The notes under the pieces were generated by a model that made no database searches, was not told the origin of the DNA, and was given only the letters and a program-made list of their open reading frames with translations. From an uncultured Pseudomonadota bacterium (lineage in GTDB: Bacteria > Pseudomonadota > Gammaproteobacteria > Steroidobacterales > Steroidobacteraceae): 44,977 nt of DNA. The stretch is taken from assembly GCA_902826225.1 (NCBI GenBank), contig CADEED010000019.1, forward strand, positions 1-44,977. Direction: 5' to 3'. Both the position numbers and the translations under genes were made by a program. Of the stretch, positions 31,228-39,486 are shown piece after piece; within the stretch, counting starts at the first letter, position 1, and every line of letters starts with the position of its first letter.

Positions 31228-32352
31228 CTACTGCGCCACGGCGCGCACCGGCTGCCCGGGCTGGATCTTGGAGAGGCCCTCGACGATCAGCCGGTCGCCG
31301 TCGCGCAGGCCGCTGGTCACGAGCCACTGATCGCCGACCGTGCGCTCGGTGACGACGGTGCGCAGCTCGGCCTTCGACGCCTCGCCGACGACCATCGCTG
31401 TCGCATTCCCTTTCACGTCGCGCGTGATGCCCTGCTGTGGCGCCAGGATGGCCCGCTGCGCCGCCACGGGCGAGAACGTCGCGCGCACGTACATGCCGGG
31501 CAGCAGCAGCGCTTCCGGATTCGGAAACCGCGCGCGCACGGTCACCGTCCCGGTGCCCGGGTCCACGACTGACTCGGCGAACTCCAGCACGCCCTCGTAC
31601 GGATAGCGGCTGCCGTCCTCCAGGATCAGGCTGACGACGGTCGACGTGCGCGCCAAACCGCCGCCCGCGAGTTGCCGCCGGAACGACAGCAGCGCCGAGC
31701 TCGACTGCTGGATGTCGACGAAGATGGGATCGAGCTTCTGGATCGTCGTGAGCGGCTGCGCCTGGCTGGCGGTGACGAGCGCGCCCGGGGTGACGACGGA
31801 GCGCCCGATGCGCCCCGTGATGGGCGCCGTGACTTTCGTGAAACCGAGATTGACCGTCGCCGTCTCGAGCACCGCCTGCGCCCGCAGCGCGGAGGCGCCG
31901 GCGGCATCGGCGTTGGCTTGCGCATCGAGCAGATCCTGCTGGCTCACGACGCCGGACTCCGCGAGCTTGGCGAACCGGTCGGCCCGCGCGCGCTCGGCGT
32001 TGCGGGTCGCCGTGGCGCTCGCCAGGTCGGCACGCGCCTGCCCGAGCGCCGACTGACTGACCCGTGGATCGATGCGGTAGAGCACGTCGCCGGCTTGAAC
32101 CAGTGCGCCTTCGGTGAACAGCCGCTGCTGGATGATTCCGGAGACCTGGGGGCGGACCTCGGAAACTTCGAAGGCGGCGGTGCGGCCGGGCAGCTCGAGC
32201 TGCAGGGGCACGGCTTTGGACTCGAGGACGACGTAGCCGACTTCCGGTACCGGCTTTTCGCGCGCGGCCGCGCCCGGGGCGTCGCGTACGCAGGCGCATA
32301 GCAAGCCGAGCAGCACCGCGATGCCGGCTCGCATAGTCATCGGTAAGAGCAT
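31228..32352 (-). CDS. RND pump periplasmic adaptor (membrane fusion protein), lipoprotein
   Basis: A 374-residue adaptor of the AcrA/MexE type, first gene of the pump operon. Its N-terminus is a lipoprotein signal (AGIAVLLGLLCAC, lipid cysteine in LCAC). The lipoyl-like half-motif is LPGRTAAFEVSEVRPQVSGI, followed by the helical hairpin (VSQSALGQARADLASATATR and the following helices), the returning lipoyl half KVTAPITGRIGRSVVTPGAL, then the beta-barrel domain and the membrane-proximal end. It links the pump to an outer-membrane channel. The 5'-most ATG (32352) is given; ATGs four and six codons later are also possible. The 63 bp between the start and REPIN copy 2 must hold its promoter; no regulator gene is next to it. 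Confidence 0.9.
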   Translation of the reverse strand: MLLPMTMRAGIAVLLGLLCACVRDAPGAAAREKPVPEVGYVVLESKAVPLQLELPGRTAAFEVSEVRPQVSGIIQQRLFTEGALVQAGDVLYRIDPRVSQSALGQARADLASATATRNAERARADRFAKLAESGVVSQQDLLDAQANADAAGASALRAQAVLETATVNLGFTKVTAPITGRIGRSVVTPGALVTASQAQPLTTIQKLDPIFVDIQQSSSALLSFRRQLAGGGLARTSTVVSLILEDGSRYPYEGVLEFAESVVDPGTGTVTVRARFPNPEALLLPGMYVRATFSPVAAQRAILAPQQGITRDVKGNATAMVVGEASKAELRTVVTERTVGDQWLVTSGLRDGDRLIVEGLSKIQPGQPVRAVAQ

Positions 32353-32415
32353 GCCCCCTAGTGAACAGGCTCCGTGATTGCGGGCCTGTAGGAGGCGGCC
32401 GGTGGAGAAGCGTGG

Positions 32416-32498
32416 AAAAAGGGGTCAGACCTATTTTTGGCCGGGCACCTCGCGAGCGGCCACTACCTTCGAGCCAAAAATAGGTCTGACCCCTTTTT
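32416..32498. repeat. REPIN-like inverted-repeat element, copy 2
   Basis: Arms of 26 bp at 32416-32441 and 32473-32498 are perfect reverse complements with the core GGGGTCAGACCTATTTTTGG, separated by a 31-bp spacer. The arms match copy 1 at 28061-28141 except at the innermost base and by one additional outer base; the spacers differ in sequence but not in length. It separates the SnoaL-like gene, whose stop codon overlaps its edge, from the pump operon's start. Together the copies bracket the operon. Confidence 0.8.
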
Positions 32499-32818
32499 CA
32501 ACCGATCTCGAGCTTCTCGATCTTTCCTTCGGCCAGCCCGAACTTGAACGGGATCGTCGTCGGGCTGTTGGGGAAATCGCCCGTCACCTTCGCGCGCACT
32601 GTCAGCAACTGCGGCTCGTGCAGCGCGCTGATGGGCTCGGCGACGTGGTGGTACTTGTTCTTCGAATGGCGCCACCAGCCGCGGATGGCATCGCGGCCTT
32701 CATAGGTGTGGCCTTCGTCGGTGACGACGGCGCTCTCGGCGAACGACTCGATGAGCGCGTCGATCTGCTCGGCCTTGTCCGCCTCGAAGTACGTGTTCAC
32801 TGCGGCAGGTAGTTGCAT
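32498..32818 (-). CDS. SnoaL-like / NTF2-fold protein
   Basis: A 106-residue protein. The ATG at 32818 has AGGAG eight bases upstream and is preferred over longer in-frame starts. The pattern AAVNTYFEADKAEQIDALIE, then ESAVVTDEGHTYEGRDAIRG, WWRHSKNKYHHVAE, and two final strands ending KFGLAEGKIEKLEIG, is typical of the SnoaL-like nuclear-transport-factor-2 fold. Such proteins include small isomerases, cyclases and hydratases and many of unknown role. The gene ends against REPIN copy 2. Confidence 0.75.
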   Translation of the reverse strand: MQLPAAVNTYFEADKAEQIDALIESFAESAVVTDEGHTYEGRDAIRGWWRHSKNKYHHVAEPISALHEPQLLTVRAKVTGDFPNSPTTIPFKFGLAEGKIEKLEIG

Positions 32819-32983
32819 GTGCGTCTCCTGTGGCTTGATGCACAGTATTCGCCGCGCGGACAAGGCACTGCGTAGGCCAGGCGCCCGGATGTCTGTGGGA
32901 GGGACCGGGCCGGAAAAGGGGGATGGTTCCTCGCATCGCCCGGCTGTTTGAGTCGAGGCGGCAGACACCCTTAAGCTCGCGCC

Positions 32984-33742
32984 ATGGCGAAAGCAAAGGG
33001 CGGCAGGATATTCGTCGGCGTCGGTGGCTGGAATTTCCCGGCGTGGCGCGGCACGTTCTACCCGAAGGGCGTGACGCAGACGAAGGAGCTGCACTACGCG
33101 AGCCGCGAGCTCACGTCGACGGAGATCAACTCGACGTTCTACCGATTACAGACGCCGGCGACGTTCGCCAAGTGGCGTGACGACACGCCCGACGGATTCG
33201 TGTTCAGTCTGAAGGCGCCGCGCTTCGTCACGAACCGCAACCTGCTCGCCACGGCCGGGTCGAGCGTCGAGAAATTCCTGAACAGCGGCGTGCTCGAGCT
33301 CGGCGAGAAGCTGGGCGCGATCAACTGGCAGCTCCCGCCGAACATGGCATTCGATGCGAAGGATCTCGCGGGGTTTCTCGAGCTGTTGCCGCGCAAGAGC
33401 GGCGGCCGTCCGCTGCGGCACGCGCTCGAAGTGCGCCACGCAAGCTTCGACTCGCCGCAGTTCGTCGCGCTCGCGCGCCAGCACGCCGTGGCGGTGATCG
33501 AGGCGGGCGACTCGGAGCATCCGCGCATCGAGGCGAGGACCGCGCCGTTCAGCTACCTGCGCGTGATGGGCACGAAGGCGAAGGAGCCGAAAGGATACGC
33601 GCCGGCCGCGCTGAAACGCTGGCGCGAGCATGCGCAGGCGCTCGCGCGCGAGGGGGACGTGTACTTCTACTTCATCAGCGGCGCGAAGGAGCGCAACCCG
33701 CTCGCGGCGCGCGCGCTGATCGAAAGCCTGCAGGCCGGCTGA
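32984..33742 (+). CDS. DUF72 (YecE-like) protein
   Basis: A 252-residue TIM-barrel-like protein. Recognisable DUF72 elements are FVGVGGWNFPAWRGTFYP, the LHYASRELTSTEINSTFYRL segment, FVFSLKAPRFVTN, the middle strand LGAINWQLPPNM, and the end VYFYFISGAKERNPLAARAL. DUF72 proteins are widespread, resemble nuclease- or sugar-isomerase-type barrels, and have no firmly established function. The stop is 2 bp before the GTG of the peroxidase gene, so the two are probably expressed together. Confidence 0.85.
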   Translation: MAKAKGGRIFVGVGGWNFPAWRGTFYPKGVTQTKELHYASRELTSTEINSTFYRLQTPATFAKWRDDTPDGFVFSLKAPRFVTNRNLLATAGSSVEKFLNSGVLELGEKLGAINWQLPPNMAFDAKDLAGFLELLPRKSGGRPLRHALEVRHASFDSPQFVALARQHAVAVIEAGDSEHPRIEARTAPFSYLRVMGTKAKEPKGYAPAALKRWREHAQALAREGDVYFYFISGAKERNPLAARALIESLQAG

Positions 33743-33744
33743 AG

Positions 33745-35478
33745 GTGTCCGTCCCCTTTCGTCTCATCATGGCCGCGGCGACGATCCTGGCCATCGCGTC
33801 CTGCGGTGGCGGCGGTTCCTCCGGCGGCAATCCGCCGCCTCCCCCGCCGGCCGCCAATCGCGCGCCCGTCGTCAATCTACCGATCCCGCTGCAGCGCGCG
33901 ATTCATCTCCATCCGTACGACTTCGACATCACCCAGGGCAGCCGGACGTTCACGGATCCGGACGGCGATCCGCTCACGTATGCGGTGACGATCGGCAATG
34001 GCGGCGTCCCCGGCCTGCGCATCGAGGGCTCGCGGATCGTCGGCGTTCCGCAGATCACGGACTTCGTCGCCTACCGCGTGGACGTGACGGACGGGCGTGG
34101 CGGATTCGAGAGCACGTCATTCACGATCCGCGTCGACCCCAACGCCGCGCCGGCGCCCGTGGCGAGCCTCGACGACATCATCGTCGCCGTGGGCGCGCCC
34201 GTGGATGCGGATGCGTCGAATGGCGGCGCCGTCTTCACGGATGCCGATGGCGATGCGCTCACCTACCAGGTGGCGGTGCGCGGCGCGCCGGGAATTTCGG
34301 TGAACGGTACACGCGTTCAGGGCGCGCTCACCCGCGTCGGCGCCACCGAGGTCAGCGTGACGGCGCGCGATGCCTATGGCGGCGAAGGCGTCACGCATTT
34401 CCTCATCGCGGCGCCCGCTCCGCTCCCCGGCGCGCCGGCCGCCAACCCCGTGGCCTACGTATACGAAGACGCGCAGCTCGTCTTCTCGCAGACGATGAGC
34501 CTCGAGTTCGCGCTCTACCCCTTCGACCCCGAGCCGAATGCGCCCACGAATGCGGGCGCTGCGCTCGGCCGCGTGCTGTTCCACGACCCGCGGCTCTCGA
34601 TCACGAACACGGTGGCCTGCGCGAGCTGCCACCAGCAAAGCCACGGCTTCGCGAGCGCAAACCGATTCGACAGCGGCGTGCTGGGGCTGCCGCTCAAGCG
34701 CAATTCGATGACGCTGACGAATGCGCGCGTGAGCGCGTCCGGCTTCTTCTTCTCGGACATGCGCGTCGAGCGTGTGCGCGATGCCGTGCGCGAGGCGATC
34801 GTCAGCCGCGACGAGCTGGGATCGCGCCTGCCCCACCTCGAAGCCAAGCTGCGCGCGGCGCCGTTCTACGCGCCCCTGTTCGCGGCCGCATTCGGCTCAC
34901 CCGAGATCACGGCGGAGCGCGCGGTGCTCGCGCTCGAGCAGTACGTGCAGTCCATCCTGGCCTACCGCTCGAAGTTCGATCGCGTGTGCCTTTCCATGGA
35001 CAACTCGCCGATCGACTGCACCGGCGGACTCACCGCGCAGGAACTGCGCGGACAGGAAATCTTCGAGGGCAACCTGCAGGTGCCCTGCACGCTGTGCCAC
35101 AAGCTCTGGACGACGACCAATATCTGGCACGCGAACAACGGCATCGACGACGTGGTGACCGACGTCGGGGCGACGCACCCCATACATCAGCGCAACGGGG
35201 CACTCGGCGTGTTCCGCGCGGGGTCGTTGCGGAACATCGCACGCACCGGCCCCTACATGCACGACGGCCGGTTTTCGACCCTGCGCCAGGTGATCGACCA
35301 CTACGACCACGGCATCCGCCTGAGTCCGAATCTCGACTTCATCCTCGGGGATACGCTCACCGGCCGCGTAGGGCGGCTCGATCTCTCGGAAGCGGACAAG
35401 GATGCGCTGGAGGCGTTCCTGAACACCTTCACCGACGAGGAGTTGCTGGCGGACCCGAAGTTCTCCGATCCGTTCTAA
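33745..35478 (+). CDS. Lipoprotein fusing cadherin-like domains to a dihaem MauG/CcpA-type peroxidase
   Basis: A 577-residue secreted protein. It begins with a lipoprotein signal (lipid Cys20 in AIASCGGGG) and a Gly/Pro-rich tether. Two tandem cadherin-like or Ig-like domains follow (about 40-130 and 135-225), each with a FTDxDGDxLTYxV motif that in this family often binds calcium. The C-terminal 330 residues are the dihaem cytochrome c peroxidase/MauG module: first haem site Cys292-Ala-Ser-Cys295-His296, second Cys448-Thr-Leu-Cys451-His452, and the GPYMHDGRFSTLRQVIDHYD segment after it. It probably reduces peroxide or oxidises a substrate outside the inner membrane. The start is GTG at 33745; an ATG eight codons later (33769) would leave a shorter signal. 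Cadherin-like domains in front of MauG are uncommon and suggest attachment to a surface partner. Confidence 0.88.
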   Translation: MSVPFRLIMAAATILAIASCGGGGSSGGNPPPPPPAANRAPVVNLPIPLQRAIHLHPYDFDITQGSRTFTDPDGDPLTYAVTIGNGGVPGLRIEGSRIVGVPQITDFVAYRVDVTDGRGGFESTSFTIRVDPNAAPAPVASLDDIIVAVGAPVDADASNGGAVFTDADGDALTYQVAVRGAPGISVNGTRVQGALTRVGATEVSVTARDAYGGEGVTHFLIAAPAPLPGAPAANPVAYVYEDAQLVFSQTMSLEFALYPFDPEPNAPTNAGAALGRVLFHDPRLSITNTVACASCHQQSHGFASANRFDSGVLGLPLKRNSMTLTNARVSASGFFFSDMRVERVRDAVREAIVSRDELGSRLPHLEAKLRAAPFYAPLFAAAFGSPEITAERAVLALEQYVQSILAYRSKFDRVCLSMDNSPIDCTGGLTAQELRGQEIFEGNLQVPCTLCHKLWTTTNIWHANNGIDDVVTDVGATHPIHQRNGALGVFRAGSLRNIARTGPYMHDGRFSTLRQVIDHYDHGIRLSPNLDFILGDTLTGRVGRLDLSEADKDALEAFLNTFTDEELLADPKFSDPF

Positions 35479-35784
35479 CACGCCAGTGATCAACACCGAA
35501 TAGGCCGCCATGATGCCCACCGCCCGGGCGCGGTACTCCTTCCTCAGAAACATGCCTGACTCCTTTATATGAGGAGCGCAGCATGACGGCCGACCTGTTC
35601 ATCACCCGCTGGCGCCGCGATACATGAGCCAGCCGACGCCGAGCAAGAGCCCCGCGGCCACCGCCGGAGCCTGCCCGGCCGGTCCGCGTCCTGACTGCCG
35701 CTCGACGTCGCTGGCCGCGGTCAGCGTGAACCGACGCTAACAAGAAGCGTCGGCGGACAGCCGCCCGTTTTCACGGCCACCCCG
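35479..35784 (-). other. Gap with decayed coding remnants
   Basis: On the minus strand, AGGAG followed seven bases later by ATG (35551-35553) opens MFLRKEYRARAVGIMAAYSV, an initial stretch that looks like a real membrane-protein start, but the frame then runs antisense into the peroxidase gene and does not look conserved. Upstream of it on the same strand lies a frame ending AVAAGLLLGVGWLMYRGASG and a stop, with no start codon, resembling the tail of a membrane-anchored protein. I take both as leftovers of disrupted genes. No terminator or repeat is evident. Confidence 0.3.
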
Positions 35785-36681
35785 CTATCTCCCGGCGGCG
35801 GCGACCGACGACGTCCGTTCGGCCGTCTCCAGCCAGCGCCGCACGCGCCGCGCATCCGCGGTGCGCGTGAGTTTCCCGAACGAGTTGAGGAAGATCATGT
35901 TCACCACGCGTTCACCGATCAATGCCTGTTGGACCAGGCACTCGCCGGCGTCGTTCGTGTACCCGGTCTTCTGCACCAGGATGTCCCAGTCCGGTCTGCC
36001 GACCAGCAGGTTCGTGTTGCGGTAGCTGAGCCTGCCGCGCTTGCCCAGGCGCACTTCGAGCGTATCCAGCGTCGAGTACTCGCGGATCACGACCTCGCGC
36101 GATGCGGCGTTGATGAGCCTCGACAGGTCGCGCGCGCTCGAGACATTCAGGCTGGAAAGGCCTGAAGGATCGGCGAAGCGCGTCTGCTTCATGCCGAGGA
36201 CCTTCGCCTTGAGATTCATCGTCTTCACGAACTGCGGGATCCCCCCCGGGTAGTTCCGCCCGAGCACGTGCGCCGCGCGATTCTCGGAGGCCATCAACGC
36301 CATGCGCAGCAGGTCCGCGCGCGTGATCTTCGCGCCGACGGGAATGCGCGAGTGCGCGCCCTTGCCCTTCCAGCGGTCCGCGGACGCGACCTCGATCACC
36401 TCGTCGAGCGGCTGCTGCGCATCGAGCACGACCAGCGCCGTCATGAGCTTGGTGACCGACGCGATGGGCACGACAGTGGTGCCCTTGAGCTCGTAGAGCA
36501 CTTCGCCTGATTTCGCATCCGCGATGAGCGCCATCGCGGAACGGACCTCCGGCCTGCCCGGTTTCTTCGCGGGTGACTTCGCCACCACCGGTTTGGCGGC
36601 CGCCTTCTCGGCGGCGGCGGGAGTCGCGAACAGCGCGATCAACGCGCCGGCCATGAGGGTCGTCAGAAATCCGTTCGGCAT
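35785..36681 (-). CDS. PBP7-like D-alanyl-D-alanine endopeptidase/carboxypeptidase
   Basis: A 298-residue serine peptidase (family S11) exported by a signal peptide (MPNGFLTTLMAGALIALFAT, cut after AAA near residue 24). All three penicillin-binding motifs are visible: Ser75-Val-Thr-Lys78, Ser132-Glu-Asn134 and Lys238-Thr-Gly240. It lacks the C-terminal amphipathic anchor domain of PBP5/DacA, so it resembles PbpG (PBP7/8), which trims or cleaves peptidoglycan crosslinks. The Lys/Ala/Pro stretch after the signal is a flexible linker. The ATG at 36681 begins the signal; an upstream in-frame start would precede it with unlikely sequence. Confidence 0.9.
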   Translation of the reverse strand: MPNGFLTTLMAGALIALFATPAAAEKAAAKPVVAKSPAKKPGRPEVRSAMALIADAKSGEVLYELKGTTVVPIASVTKLMTALVVLDAQQPLDEVIEVASADRWKGKGAHSRIPVGAKITRADLLRMALMASENRAAHVLGRNYPGGIPQFVKTMNLKAKVLGMKQTRFADPSGLSSLNVSSARDLSRLINAASREVVIREYSTLDTLEVRLGKRGRLSYRNTNLLVGRPDWDILVQKTGYTNDAGECLVQQALIGERVVNMIFLNSFGKLTRTADARRVRRWLETAERTSSVAAAGR

Positions 36682-36775
36682 CTCGGACGCGATCGTAATT
36701 CGAACCGCCGCGCTCTGCACGAAAACGTGCGATGGTTCGCGTCGCCGAAGATTCGCGGCGCGCAGGATTCACGCG

Positions 36776-36950
36776 ATGCCGCTCACCTTCGCTCGCCGTT
36801 TCGCCGCTGTCGCGCTGCTGCGCGACCGTGCCGATCGCGCACGCGGGTGACATCGCCGAATACCTTCACGTTCTGCAGCGGGCGGATCTCGTCGCAGACA
36901 CCACTGCTCCCCGGGCTGGGGAGCGATGGGGGTCGCGGATGGCGGGATGA
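36776..36950 (+). pseudogene. Possible frameshifted small secreted-protein gene
   Basis: ATG at 36776 opens MPLTFARRFAAVALL, which looks like the start of a signal peptide, but the frame then reads RDRADRARG and stops at 36850. In the next frame the sequence from about 36820 reads ATVPIAHAGDIAEYLHVLQR and continues ADLVADTTAPRAGERW to a stop at 36950. Removing one C near 36821 would join them into a perfect signal peptide cut at AHA plus a short mature protein. It may be a decayed gene, a sequencing error or chance. The rest of the 325-bp gap (36682-37006) shows nothing else. Confidence 0.3.
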
Positions 36951-37006
36951 ACGCGCCGTCGCCGGGGTTCCGCTACGAGTTCTGAAAGCGTAAGGTCGCA
37001 GCCCCC

Positions 37007-37774
37007 ATGCGCTCGAACCCTGCCGCCAGCGACTGGCTCATCGACGCGATCGACGCGCTCTGCGAGCCGCGTTTCGCGGCGGTCATGCTGACCGTCGTGA
37101 ACCGGCACGTGGCGCGCGTCGACCACTGTGCGCTCATGCGGCTGATGCGCGATTCGGTCGCGCAGGTGTTCACGAATGCGACGACCTCGAGTGACGCGGA
37201 TCACTCGCGCGCCGCGATCCGCTACATCGACGGCTACTTCCGCCGCGATCCGAATCTGCGCCTCGTCCGCGACGCCGCGAAGCTCAGGGACAAGGTGCTG
37301 GTTCGCGACCTGCGCGCGGCGAACATCAAGGATGCCGGCTACCGCAAGGCCTGCTATGAAGCCGCCGGGATCGTGCATCGCGTCTCGATGATCCTGGGAA
37401 CGCAGGGGCACGGCCTGGTCTCACTCAACTTCTATCGCGTGACGGCCTCGGGTGTTTTCACCGCGAGCGATCTGCGCCGGCTGAAGGCCGCCGCGCCACC
37501 GCTCGCGCGGCTCGCGCGGCGGCACGTCGAGCTGCTCGCGAACACCGCGGCGAGCGCGGACGCGTGGCGGATGCGGCTCAAGGTCATCCGCCACGATCTC
37601 ACGGCCCGGGAGCTCGACGTGGCCGCACGCATGCTCGCGGGCGAGAGCCTGCGCGAGATCGCCGACACCTTGGGCGTTGCTCACTCGAGCGCGGTGACCT
37701 ACCGGGAACGCGCGTACAAGCGGCTCGGCGTGCAGAACCTCAAGGAGCTGCGTTCCCGCGCGAGCGACCTGTGA
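37007..37774 (+). CDS. LuxR-type helix-turn-helix regulator
   Basis: A 255-residue regulator. Residues 190-255 are a LuxR/GerE DNA-binding domain: LTARELDVAARMLAGESLRE, then IADTLGVAHSSAVTYRERAY and KRLGVQNLKELRSR. The N-terminal 180 residues are alpha/beta in pattern, may bind a ligand, and are neither a receiver domain nor a recognisable autoinducer domain. It points towards the flavoprotein hydroxylase gene, which starts 86 bp after its stop, so it is the likely regulator of the hydroxylase/transporter operon. The start ATG at 37007 agrees with the absence of earlier in-frame starts. Confidence 0.82.
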   Translation: MRSNPAASDWLIDAIDALCEPRFAAVMLTVVNRHVARVDHCALMRLMRDSVAQVFTNATTSSDADHSRAAIRYIDGYFRRDPNLRLVRDAAKLRDKVLVRDLRAANIKDAGYRKACYEAAGIVHRVSMILGTQGHGLVSLNFYRVTASGVFTASDLRRLKAAAPPLARLARRHVELLANTAASADAWRMRLKVIRHDLTARELDVAARMLAGESLREIADTLGVAHSSAVTYRERAYKRLGVQNLKELRSRASDL

Positions 37775-37860
37775 GGGAATAGCTATTTTCGGACCTGGTC
37801 GTCCGGCGTCCCCATCGCATGGGGACACGGCCGGCGCGCCGGCATGCGAGTCTGCCGGCC

Positions 37861-39486
37861 ATGCCCGTGAGCTTCTCGAACGGCCGCTATGCGCTGCCGC
37901 AGTACCCGTTTTGCGCGCCGCCTGAACTCGAGGCGGGAACGGGTGAGGTCCACCCGGTCGTGATCGTCGGCGCGGGGCTGACCGGCCTCACGCTCGCGTG
38001 CGCGCTGGGACAGCTCGGCATCCGCACCACCGTGATCGACGACGACGACACCGTGGGCGTGCGCGGCGCGGCGTCTCGCGGCGTGTGCTACGCGCGCACG
38101 AGCCTCGAGATCTTCGACCGGCTCGGCGTCTACCGGCAAATGCTCGCGAAAGGCGTGCGCTGGACGGTCGGACGCACCTTCGACGACGACACGCAAATCC
38201 TCGAATTCGACCTCGCGCGCGACGCCGGCGCCACGCTCTCGCGGCAGCCGCCCTTCATCAATCTCCAGCAGTTCTACGTCGAGTCTTTCCTGGTGGAGCG
38301 GGCACGGGATCTCGGCGTCGACCTGCGGTGGCGCAGCCGGGTCGTGGGCAGCGAAGCGACCGCGACCGGGGCACGACTCTCGATCGAGACACCCGCCGGC
38401 GTCTATCCACTCCACGGCGACTGGGTCGTCGACTGCAGCGGCGCGCGCGCCGTGCTCGCGGAAGCGCTGGGTGTGCGCCGGCGCGGCACGGGCACGGACG
38501 ACCGCTGGTGCATCGCGGACATCCTGTTCGACGAGTCGCCGCCGGTCGAACGCCACACCTGGCTGCGCGCTTCGTTCAACGACGGCCGCGCCGTGTGGCG
38601 GCATGCGCTCGCGGACGACGTCTGGAGGTTCGACTATCAACTGGGCGACACCCACGGCCGCGCGATCGACCCCGTCGACGAAGGCCTGATCCGCGCGCGG
38701 CTGCGCCGGCAATACGGGCGCGAGGTCGACTGCCGGGTCCTCTGGACGGGCACGTGGACCTATCGCAACGAGTTGCTCGACGAGTTCCGTCACGGCCGCG
38801 TGCTGTTCGCGGGGGATTCCGCTCACACCATGAGCCCGTTCGGCGGGCGCGGCGGCAACAGCGGGATCCAGGACGCCGACAACCTCGCGTGGAAACTCGC
38901 GTGGGTGATCGAGGGCAAGGCCGACGCGTCGTTGCTGGACAGTTACGCCGCGGAAAGGCGCAGTGCCGCGCTCGAGAACATCCGGATTGCCACGCGCACC
39001 GGACGCTTTCTCAACCCGGAGAGCGACGCCGAGCGAGCGCAGCGTGACGCCATCCTCTCGCTCGCCCGCGAGCATGCGTTCGCACGGGCGCTCGTCGACA
39101 CGGGGCGCATGTCGGAAGCCACTGTGTACGCCGATTCACCGCTGAACGTGGGGCCAGACGCCGGCCGGCCGGTGCCGAACCTGCCGCTGGCATTGCCCGA
39201 CGGGCGCGAGGGCGACCTGGCGCAACTCATGAAATGGGCGAATGGCGATCTCGTCGCCGTCGTCGACACCGAGAGCCCCGTGTTGACGGCGCTCGAGGCC
39301 CGCTTCCCGGTGCGCGTGGTGGCCGCCGCTCGCCTCGGTGCAGCGAGCGAGCGACTGGCGGGAGCTCTCTTGCGGCCCGATCATTACTGCGCGGGCCGGT
39401 TCGCGGGCGACGATGCCGCCGGACTCGAGCGCGCGCTCGTGGATTTCACCGGGATGACCGCCGCAGCCACCGCGGTGACCCCATGA
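37861..39486 (+). CDS. Class A FAD-dependent aromatic hydroxylase
   Basis: A 541-residue flavoprotein monooxygenase of the PheA/TfdB/MhpA type. The Rossmann FAD motif is VVIVGAGLTGLTLACALG near residue 35, followed by the acidic end of strand 2 (TTVIDDDD) and GAASRGVCYARTSLEIFDRL. The second FAD/NAD(P)H-binding motif is VLFAGDSAHTMSPFGGRGGN, then SGIQDADNLAWKLAWVIEGK. The C-terminal ~140 residues resemble the thioredoxin-like cap of phenol hydroxylases. It should hydroxylate an aromatic ring with NAD(P)H and oxygen. The ATG at 37861 was chosen because the in-frame start 42 bp upstream adds an Arg/Ala-rich stretch with no family match. It overlaps the transporter gene by 4 bp (ATGA). Confidence 0.88.
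   Translation: MPVSFSNGRYALPQYPFCAPPELEAGTGEVHPVVIVGAGLTGLTLACALGQLGIRTTVIDDDDTVGVRGAASRGVCYARTSLEIFDRLGVYRQMLAKGVRWTVGRTFDDDTQILEFDLARDAGATLSRQPPFINLQQFYVESFLVERARDLGVDLRWRSRVVGSEATATGARLSIETPAGVYPLHGDWVVDCSGARAVLAEALGVRRRGTGTDDRWCIADILFDESPPVERHTWLRASFNDGRAVWRHALADDVWRFDYQLGDTHGRAIDPVDEGLIRARLRRQYGREVDCRVLWTGTWTYRNELLDEFRHGRVLFAGDSAHTMSPFGGRGGNSGIQDADNLAWKLAWVIEGKADASLLDSYAAERRSAALENIRIATRTGRFLNPESDAERAQRDAILSLAREHAFARALVDTGRMSEATVYADSPLNVGPDAGRPVPNLPLALPDGREGDLAQLMKWANGDLVAVVDTESPVLTALEARFPVRVVAAARLGAASERLAGALLRPDHYCAGRFAGDDAAGLERALVDFTGMTAAATAVTP

Noticed and set aside
29668..31572. 634-residue open frame antisense to the RND and adaptor genes
   Set aside because: Composition dominated by His, Arg, Gln and Asp with no domain; the opposite strand encodes well-conserved pump proteins.
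34897..35553. 218-residue minus-strand frame with a good Shine-Dalgarno
   Set aside because: Only its first ~25 residues look real; the rest is antisense to the dihaem peroxidase. Treated as a remnant in the gap 35479-35784.
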